Below are positions 30,310-35,815 of a stretch of 35,815 bases of DNA, one piece after another. The notes under the pieces were generated by a model that was not told the DNA's origin, ran no database searches, and saw only the letters and a program-made list of their open reading frames with translations. Position 1 is the stretch's first letter. Each line of letters opens with the position of its first letter. The translations under genes were made by a program, and so were the position numbers. Location: the NCBI RefSeq assembly GCF_019083965.1, contig NZ_JAHRCY010000037.1, positions 1-35,815 on the forward strand, read 5' to 3'. The stretch is from Catellatospora tritici. Lineage in GTDB: Bacteria > Actinomycetota > Actinomycetes > Mycobacteriales > Micromonosporaceae.

Positions 30310-30936
30310 ATGCGCCGACGTCCGCCGCGCGTACGTCTGCTGACCCTGCTGACGGCGGCCATCGCGGTCGCGATGGCCGCCGGCGGAATCGCCCTTGCCC
30401 TGGACCGTGACCACGGCGGCGATCACCACCCGCACCTCGACACCGCCAGCGGGCTACTTGTCACCAACCGGTCCGAGCTGCGGTTGTGTGTCGAAGCCCC
30501 ACCCGAGGTCAGCGCCACCGGGCGGCAGGCCATCCAGGCCAGTCTCCTCGCCGCGCTGCAGCAGACCCGCCAGGACCCGAACTGGAACAGCGCCTACGGC
30601 CGAGCACACTACAACCCGGCGACCGCACTCGACTTCGGCTGCCCGGCACCCCGCTTGCCCCAGCGATACGAACCGAAGATGACAGTGGCCGGGCCGGGCG
30701 TCACTGCCAACCCGAGCATCTACCGTGCCTGGGTCTACGTCCTCGACGAGCCGACCGCCGACCGGGTACTCGGCACCGGCCAGCCGACCGCCGTCGCCGC
30801 GGCCGAGCTCATGGCCGAGTCCATGACGGCGTTCCCGGTCTCCACGGCTTTGCTCGTCAGACAGAGCCGACTCGCCGACACGGCGACCGTGGTGCAGGGT
30901 CTGCGGGCGGCGCTGGGGCTGGACCCGAGCCTGTAG
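30310..30936 (+). CDS. Exported or membrane-anchored protein of unknown function
   Basis: A 208-residue protein whose N-terminus MRRRPPRVRLLTLLTAAIAV continues into GGIALALDRDHGGDHH, one hydrophobic helix that could be an uncleaved anchor or a signal peptide. The rest is a soluble domain with two Cys (LRLCVEAPPE, DFGCPAPRLP) that may pair, ending with VQGLRAALGLDPSL. No known domain was recognised. AAGGAG lies eight bases before ATG 30310. It follows the metalloprotease by 24 nt and may act as its accessory or inhibitor, a guess based only on spacing. A 13-bp hairpin at 31015-31049 ends the transcript. Confidence 0.75.
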   Translation: MRRRPPRVRLLTLLTAAIAVAMAAGGIALALDRDHGGDHHPHLDTASGLLVTNRSELRLCVEAPPEVSATGRQAIQASLLAALQQTRQDPNWNSAYGRAHYNPATALDFGCPAPRLPQRYEPKMTVAGPGVTANPSIYRAWVYVLDEPTADRVLGTGQPTAVAAAELMAESMTAFPVSTALLVRQSRLADTATVVQGLRAALGLDPSL

Positions 30937-31014
30937 GACGTGGACACGGAACCGTGGGCAGGGGGTGAGTCCGCGAACCGGATGGCAGTGCGAATGCAAC
31001 CTACGTGGATGCGG

Positions 31015-31049
31015 CGGCGGGCTGCTCGCGTGGGATGAGCAGCCCGCCG
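31015..31049. terminator. 13-bp perfect-stem hairpin
   Basis: Bases 31015-31027 pair perfectly with 31037-31049 around a nine-base loop. It lies between the end of the exported-protein gene (plus) and the arylsulfatase tail (minus) and can terminate from both sides. No T tract. Confidence 0.75.
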
Positions 31050-31071
31050 TTGCGGTGTCGTTGAGGCGGCG

Positions 31072-31326
31072 TCACTGCCGGGCCATGGCGATCCGCCAGC
31101 GCTCTTCGATCGGGATGTGGTGCTCCTGGCTGGCCGCTGGGGCGTCCACATCGATCTGCACCCAGCGGATGGTGCCGTTGAAGTCGTTGTGTCGGGCGGG
31201 GTACTCCGGGGTGACCGGGGATCCGGTCGCGCGGCCGACGTGGGTGGCCTCATCGGCGGAGAACAGCACGGGTTGGGTTGCCGGTAGTGTGCCGCGGCCG
31301 ATCTGCGCGCCGTCGACGTACCCCAT
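31072..31326 (-). pseudogene. Arylsulfatase C-terminal fragment
   Basis: The minus-strand frame gives YVDGAQIGRGTLPATQPVLF, then SADEATHVGRATGSPVTPEY and FNGTIRWVQIDVDAP, ending EERWRIAMARQ. This is the usual C-terminal beta-domain of bacterial arylsulfatases (V-D-G-x-x-x-G-x-G-x-x-x-x-x-x-P-x-x-F-S-x-D-E-x-x-D-V-G, then F-x-G-x-x-x-x-V-x-I-D). The sulfatase catalytic domain with the C-x-P-x-R formylglycine site would lie upstream (above 31326) but is absent. Only 84 of about 780 residues remain, so the gene is dead. Its normal stop and downstream terminator are preserved, so the break occurred upstream. Confidence 0.75.
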
Positions 31327-31607
31327 GCACCTGGGAATCGCGCCGATGTGCTGCTGCGCTGCTGAAACAGGAGGTCACCGTACGGTGTACTGAACCCTGA
31401 TCCACCGGCTTGACTCCGAAGCGGTCATTCCGCGGGAATCGGGCTGGTGAGGGCCGGTTCGCCGGGCGGCCGGAGACCCGTACCGTGCGCCGGCCGCCCG
31501 GCGCGGCTCGGCGTGACGTACCGGAGCGGCGCGGGACACGGCGCCGCCGACCTGCCCGACTGACAGGGCGGCTCGCTGCGGGGCGGACGGTCGGCACGTG
31601 AGGTGCC
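31327..31607. other. 281-nt gap upstream of the ThuA gene promoter
   Basis: Very GC-rich DNA with no recognised gene. Plus-strand frames are Arg/Gly-rich with no ribosome site. The missing front of the arylsulfatase would be expected to start here but no similarity was found. Confidence 0.4.
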
Positions 31608-31666
31608 TTCACAACGGCGGGGGATTCTGCTTAACTGTCCGCACTGGACGGGAGAGCGCTCTCCCG
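31608..31666 (+). promoter_or_regulatory. Promoter with 18-bp LacI-type operator
   Basis: TTCACA (31608-31613) and TTAACT (31631-31636) are spaced 17 bp. CGGGAGAGCGCTCTCCCG (31649-31666) just after the predicted start is a perfect 18-bp palindrome with the central CG flanked by inverted AG/CT, the form of LacI/GalR-family operators in actinobacteria. It would repress the ThuA-sugar dehydrogenase gene unless a sugar relieves it. A leader of about 190 nt precedes the ATG. Confidence 0.7.
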
Positions 31667-31852
31667 CAGGGCCCTGAGGGAAGGAGGTGAGGCGCGCCGC
31701 CCCACCTTGCCGGGCGGACGCGGCACTGTCTCCAGCCAACCGTCATCCAGTCTGAGGCCCCACCGTGCCCGCAGTGTGGGCTGACAGCTCCCGCTCCAGA
31801 CGTGATCGGCGCACGTCTTCAGTTCTCTCCACAAGAGAGGTGCAAACCGATC

Positions 31853-34800
31853 ATGCTCCTACGCAGAGTGCTGCTCTGTGTCGCCCTCGTGCTGGCCGGG
31901 ATCGGCTTCCATGCCGTACCGGCGCAGGCCGCCCCCGACTTCACGGTGCTGATCTTCAGCAAGACCGCGGGGTTCCGACACGACTCCATCCCGGTGGGCA
32001 TCACCGCGATCCAGGCCCTCGGCACGGCCAACAACTTCGCGGTCGAGGCGACCGAGGACGCCACCCAGTTCAACGACGCCAACCTGGCCAGATTCAAAGC
32101 CGTGATCTGGCTGTCCACCACCGGCGACGTGCTCGACGCCACCCAGCAGGCCGCATTCGAGCGCTACATCCGCGCCGGCGGCGGCTACCTCGGCATACAC
32201 GCCGCCGCCGACACCGAATACGACTGGTCCTGGTACGGCGGCCTGGTGGGCGCGTACTTCGCCAGCCACCCGGCGATCCAGCCGGTCACGGTGCGCATCG
32301 AGGACACCGTCCACCCGTCCACCGCCGGGATCCCGGTGAGCTGGAACCGCACCGACGAGTTGTACAACTACCGCACCAACCCGCGCGGGTCGGTGCACGT
32401 GCTCGCCAATCTGGACGAGTCCACGTACACCGGCGGCAGCATGGGCGCCGACCACCCGATCTCGTGGTGCCGCGCCTACGACGGCGGCCGCACCTGGTAC
32501 ACCGGCCTCGGGCACACCCAGGAGAGCTTCAGCGAGGCCAACTTCCGCACCCACCTGCTCGGCGGCATCCGGTACGCGGCCCAGGGCACCGGCAACTGCG
32601 CGGTCGCCCCGCCCACCGGCACGTTCAGTCAGGTGACGCTGGCCAAGGGCGTGGCCGAGACGGGCGAGCCGATGGGCCTGACGGTGCTGCCGAATCGGGG
32701 TGTGCTGCACACCTCCCGCGACGGCGTCGTCCGGTACACCGACGTCAACGGCAACACCAAGGTCGCGCTGACGCTGCAGGTCTACACCCACGACGAGGAG
32801 GGTCTGCAGAGCATCAAGGCCGACCCGAACTTCGCCACCAACCGGTGGGTGTACCTGTACTACGCGCCTCCGCTGAGCACCCCCGCCGGCGACTCTCCGG
32901 CGACCGGCACGACGGCGGACTTCGCCCCGTTCAACGGCTCCAACAAGCTGGGCCGGTTCACCGTCCGAGACGACTACACCATCGACCCGGCGTCGCTGGT
33001 CACCATCCTCGACGTGCCGACCAGCCGGGGGCAGTGCTGCCACGTCGGCGGCGACATCGACTTCGACGCGGCCGGCAACCTGTACCTGTCCACCGGCGAC
33101 GACACCAACCCGTTCGACTCGGGCGGCTCCGCGCCGATCGACGAGCGGCCCGACCGCAACCCGGCGTTCGACGCGCAGCGCACCGCTGGCAACAGCAACG
33201 ACCTGCGGGGCAAGGTGCTGCGGATCAAGCCGGGAGCGACCGGCGGCTACACCATCCCGGCCGGCAACATGTTCGCGCCGGGCACGCCCAACACCAGGCC
33301 CGAGGTGTACGCCATGGGCTTCCGCAACCCGTTCCGGATGAGCGTCGACAAGGCAACCGGGGTCGTCTACCTCGGTGACTACGGCCCCGACGGCGGCGCC
33401 GACCCCAACCGCGGCCCGGCGGGCACGGTGGCGTTCGAGCGGATCACCGCGCCGGGCTTCTTCGGCTGGCCGTACTGCTCGAACTACAACACCCCCTACC
33501 AGGAGTACACGTTCCCCAGCGGTCCATCCGCCGGCCCCTTCAACTGCGCGGGCGGGCCGACGAACAACTCGCGCAACAACACGGGTATCACCACCCTCCC
33601 GGCGTCGCAGACCGCCTGGCTGCCGTACGGCGGTGCCGGCCCCTGGCGGCCCGAGCTGGGCGGCGGCGGCCCGATGGGCGGCCCGGTCTACAACTTCAAC
33701 CCGGCGCTGGTCTCCGACGTGAAGTTCCCGGCCTCCTACAACGGCAAGGCCATCATCGGCGAGTTCACCAGCCGCTGGATCAAAGCGGTCACGATCAACG
33801 CCAACGGCACCGCCGGTGCGATCGACCCGCTGCCCTGGTCCGGAACCGCGATCATGGACCTGGAGTTCGGGCCGGACGGCGCCCTGTACGTGCTCGACTA
33901 CGGCACGACCTGGTTCGGCGGCGACGCCAACTCGGCCCTCTACCGCATCGAGTACAACAACGGCGGCAACCGGGCCCCGATCGCCCAGGCCTCGGCGACC
34001 CCGTCCACCGGCGCGGCCCCGCTGACCGTGCAGTTCAGCTCGGCCGGCAGCAACGACCCCGACGGCGACGCGATCACCTACGCCTGGGACTTCACCAGCA
34101 ACGGCAGCACCGACTCGACAGCGGCCAACCCGACGTTCACCTACCCGTCCAACGGCGAGTACACCGCTACCCTGACGGTGCGCGACACCGGCGGCCGGAT
34201 CTCGACGGCCAGCATCGTCGTCGGCGTCGGTCGGCCCAGCATCCAGATCATCGGCCCGCCCGACGGCTCCGTGTTCCAGTTCGGCGACCTGGTCCCCTAC
34301 GAGGTGCGGGTCACCGACCCGAACGTCGGCACGGTCGACTGCAACCGGGTCGTCGTCAACTACGTCCTGGGCCACGACAGCCACGGACACCCCATCACCA
34401 GCAAGACCGGCTGCACCGGGTCGATCCAGACCACGGTCGACGGCGAGCACGACGCGGCAGCCAACATCTTCGGGGTGCTCGCCGCGGTCTACACCCCGCC
34501 GACCGGGCCGGCGGTCCAGGCCCAGGGCGTGCTGCAGCCGCGCACCCGGCAGGCCGAGCACTACAACACCATGAGCGGTGTACAGCTCGCCGCCAAGGCC
34601 AGCGCCCACGGCGGCAACGCCGTCGGCTACATCGAGAACGGGGACTGGATCTCCTTCACGCCCTACAACCTGACCGGCGTCACGGGCTTCAAGGCGCGGG
34701 TGGCCTCGGCCGGGGTCGGCGGCACGCTGACCGTGCGGGCCGGTTCGCCCACGGGCACCGTCGTGTCCACGGTGCCGGTCGCCCCGACCGGCGGTTGGGA

Positions 34801-35728
34801 GACCTGGGTCGACGTGACCGGCACGGTGACCGTGCCGGCCGGCACGCAGCAGCTGTACCTGGTGTTCACCGGAGCCGCCACCGGCTCGCTGTTCGACATC
34901 GACGACTTCACCTTCACCTCCGGCGGCACCCAGCCGCCGACAGGGACCAACCTCGCGCTGAACCGTCCGGCGACGGCGTCGAGTGTCGAAGGCGCGTACA
35001 CGGCGTCGGCGGCGGTGGACGGGTCGCTGACCACGCGGTGGGGTAGCGCGTTCAGCGATCCGCAGTGGATCCAGGTCGACCTGGGTCAGTCGTATGCGAT
35101 CAACCGGGTGAAGTTGACCTGGGAGGCGGCGTACGGTTCGGCGTACCAGATCCAGACCTCCGCCGACGGCACGACCTGGACCACGGTGCGTACGGTCACC
35201 GGCGGCGACGGCGGTGTCGACGACAACACCGGACTGGCGGGCACCGGCCGGTACGTGCGGATCAACGGCACGGCCCGCGGTACCGCCTGGGGCTACTCGC
35301 TGTTCGAGTTCGAGGTCTACGGCGACAGCGGCCCGCCGCCGACGGCGACCAACCTCGCGCTGAACAAGCCGGCCACGGCGTCCAGCGTCGAGGGCGCCTT
35401 TACGGCGTCGGCGGCGGTGGACGGGTCGGTGACCACGCGGTGGGGTAGCGCGTTCGCCGATCCGCAGTGGATCCAGGTCGACCTGGGTCAGTCGTACGCG
35501 ATCAACCGGGTGAAGTTGACCTGGGAGGCGGCGTACGGTTCGGCGTACCAGATCCAGACCTCGGCCAACGGCACGACCTGGACCACGGTGCGCACCATCA
35601 CCGGCGGCGACGGCGGCGTCGACGACAACACGGCCCTCGGCGGCACCGGCCGGTACGTCCGGATCTACGGCACGACCCGCGCCACCGGGTGGGGGTACTC
35701 GCTGTTCGAGTTCGAGGTCTACAGCTGA
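31853..35728 (+). CDS. Secreted ThuA / glucose-sorbosone dehydrogenase / PKD / CBM6 / discoidin protein
   Basis: A 1,291-residue exported protein. ATG 31853 is preceded by AGAGAGG; residues 1-26 are a signal peptide ending VPAQA|APDF. Residues 29-243 are a ThuA domain (FTVLIFSKTAGFRHDSIPVG to LGHTQESF). About 255-700 is a glucose/sorbosone dehydrogenase-type six-bladed propeller (EPMGLTVLPNRGVLHTSRDG; AMGFRNPFRMSVD; LEFGPDGALYVLDYG), which in the family uses PQQ to oxidise sugars. About 706-790 is a PKD domain, about 900-1022 a CBM6-like module (RQAEHYNTMSGVQLAAKASA), and 1032-1160 and 1166-1291 are two almost identical F5/8 type C modules. It probably binds and oxidises a glycan-derived sugar outside the cell. 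ThuA partner function in saccharide use is known only in outline. Confidence 0.9.
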   Translation: MLLRRVLLCVALVLAGIGFHAVPAQAAPDFTVLIFSKTAGFRHDSIPVGITAIQALGTANNFAVEATEDATQFNDANLARFKAVIWLSTTGDVLDATQQAAFERYIRAGGGYLGIHAAADTEYDWSWYGGLVGAYFASHPAIQPVTVRIEDTVHPSTAGIPVSWNRTDELYNYRTNPRGSVHVLANLDESTYTGGSMGADHPISWCRAYDGGRTWYTGLGHTQESFSEANFRTHLLGGIRYAAQGTGNCAVAPPTGTFSQVTLAKGVAETGEPMGLTVLPNRGVLHTSRDGVVRYTDVNGNTKVALTLQVYTHDEEGLQSIKADPNFATNRWVYLYYAPPLSTPAGDSPATGTTADFAPFNGSNKLGRFTVRDDYTIDPASLVTILDVPTSRGQCCHVGGDIDFDAAGNLYLSTGDDTNPFDSGGSAPIDERPDRNPAFDAQRTAGNSNDLRGKVLRIKPGATGGYTIPAGNMFAPGTPNTRPEVYAMGFRNPFRMSVDKATGVVYLGDYGPDGGADPNRGPAGTVAFERITAPGFFGWPYCSNYNTPYQEYTFPSGPSAGPFNCAGGPTNNSRNNTGITTLPASQTAWLPYGGAGPWRPELGGGGPMGGPVYNFNPALVSDVKFPASYNGKAIIGEFTSRWIKAVTINANGTAGAIDPLPWSGTAIMDLEFGPDGALYVLDYGTTWFGGDANSALYRIEYNNGGNRAPIAQASATPSTGAAPLTVQFSSAGSNDPDGDAITYAWDFTSNGSTDSTAANPTFTYPSNGEYTATLTVRDTGGRISTASIVVGVGRPSIQIIGPPDGSVFQFGDLVPYEVRVTDPNVGTVDCNRVVVNYVLGHDSHGHPITSKTGCTGSIQTTVDGEHDAAANIFGVLAAVYTPPTGPAVQAQGVLQPRTRQAEHYNTMSGVQLAAKASAHGGNAVGYIENGDWISFTPYNLTGVTGFKARVASAGVGGTLTVRAGSPTGTVVSTVPVAPTGGWETWVDVTGTVTVPAGTQQLYLVFTGAATGSLFDIDDFTFTSGGTQPPTGTNLALNRPATASSVEGAYTASAAVDGSLTTRWGSAFSDPQWIQVDLGQSYAINRVKLTWEAAYGSAYQIQTSADGTTWTTVRTVTGGDGGVDDNTGLAGTGRYVRINGTARGTAWGYSLFEFEVYGDSGPPPTATNLALNKPATASSVEGAFTASAAVDGSVTTRWGSAFADPQWIQVDLGQSYAINRVKLTWEAAYGSAYQIQTSANGTTWTTVRTITGGDGGVDDNTALGGTGRYVRIYGTTRATGWGYSLFEFEVYS
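34946..35728 (+). repeat. Tandem duplication of the F5/8 type C (discoidin) module
   Basis: Modules starting at 34946 and 35348 (offset 402 nt, 134 codons) share long runs of identical DNA, for example through TCCAGGTCGACCTGGGTCAG and AAGTTGACCTGGGAGGCGGC, including rare TTG codons. The rest of the gene prefers CTG and C-ending codons, so the module seems acquired recently and then duplicated. Confidence 0.9.
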
Positions 35729-35752
35729 CCGCTTAGACCCGCAGTTCACCGG

Positions 35753-35815
35753 GCGCGGGGGGGCCGGGCGCGGCCGGCCGCCCCCCCCCGCGCGAGGGGG
35801 GGGGGGGGGGGGGGG
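35753..35815. other. GC hairpin and poly-G at the window end
   Basis: GCGCGGGGGGG (35753-35763) can pair with CCCCCCCGCGC (35783-35793), a possible terminator after the ThuA gene. From 35796 to the end the sequence is 20 G in a row. That is unnatural here and looks like a sequencing artefact such as two-colour dark-cycle poly-G, or an assembly edge. Confidence 0.7.

Noticed and set aside
31859..35749. 1,296-codon open frame on the minus strand opposite the ThuA protein
   Set aside because: Val/Gly/Arg/Asp-rich shadow; the plus frame has a signal peptide and five recognisable domains.
1..35815. tRNA, rRNA or an integrase attachment site
   Set aside because: No cloverleaf-like or rRNA-like stretch and no recombinase was recognised, so the region is not called an integrative island.

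Overview
The window is very GC-rich DNA with strong G/C third-position bias, frequent GTG/TTG starts and ATGA-type gene overlaps. The gene types (TetR, PadR, SCP2, DUF6262, ThuA/sugar dehydrogenase with carbohydrate-binding modules) point to a filamentous actinomycete. Micromonosporaceae is my best guess, but this is inference only; no rRNA or tRNA gene was seen.

Layout. 1-3,050: transposon debris (IS110-, TnpB- and IS5-type remnants) around an intact PadR regulator/membrane-protein pair. 3,047-6,007: a lipoprotein and a VOC protein on the minus strand, divergent from a TetR regulator across a palindromic operator. 6,521-9,351: a 42-residue acidic peptide next to a methyltransferase, an orphan DUF6262 protein and two convergent STAS proteins. 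9,560-10,470: gene fragments (VOC, iron permease, cyclase N-terminus). 10,501-17,810: the best-organised block, a TetR regulator facing a flavin amine oxidase - SCP2 - amino acid/amine permease - mini-ORF - acyl-CoA ligase series, followed past a hairpin by an aldehyde dehydrogenase. It reads as a complete import/oxidise/activate route for an unidentified amine, with a clear promoter and a 29-bp operator. 17,811-21,386: decayed fragments (SHOCT, reductase, ParB-like) and an intact secreted protein with a broken paralogue.

21,387-24,196 carries a class A beta-lactamase divergent from a LysR regulator and a cytoplasmic penicillin-recognising-type protein. This is the blaL/blaA/blaB arrangement known from Streptomyces cacaoi, and it lies directly against a truncated ABC-transporter gene. 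24,549-28,155: a TPR fragment, a cytochrome P450, a small hypothetical and an Ohr peroxidase. 28,257-30,936: an AraC regulator, a secreted HExxHxxGxxD metalloprotease and an exported companion. 31,072-35,728: an arylsulfatase tail, then a 1,291-residue secreted ThuA / sugar dehydrogenase / PKD / CBM6 / 2x discoidin protein behind a promoter with an 18-bp LacI-type palindrome. The window ends in a G/C homopolymer that looks like a contig-end artefact.

At least fourteen truncated or frameshifted gene remnants lie among the intact genes. That density suggests a rearranging accessory region such as a chromosome arm. The two most notable intact systems are the TetR-controlled amine operon and the bla regulatory cassette.
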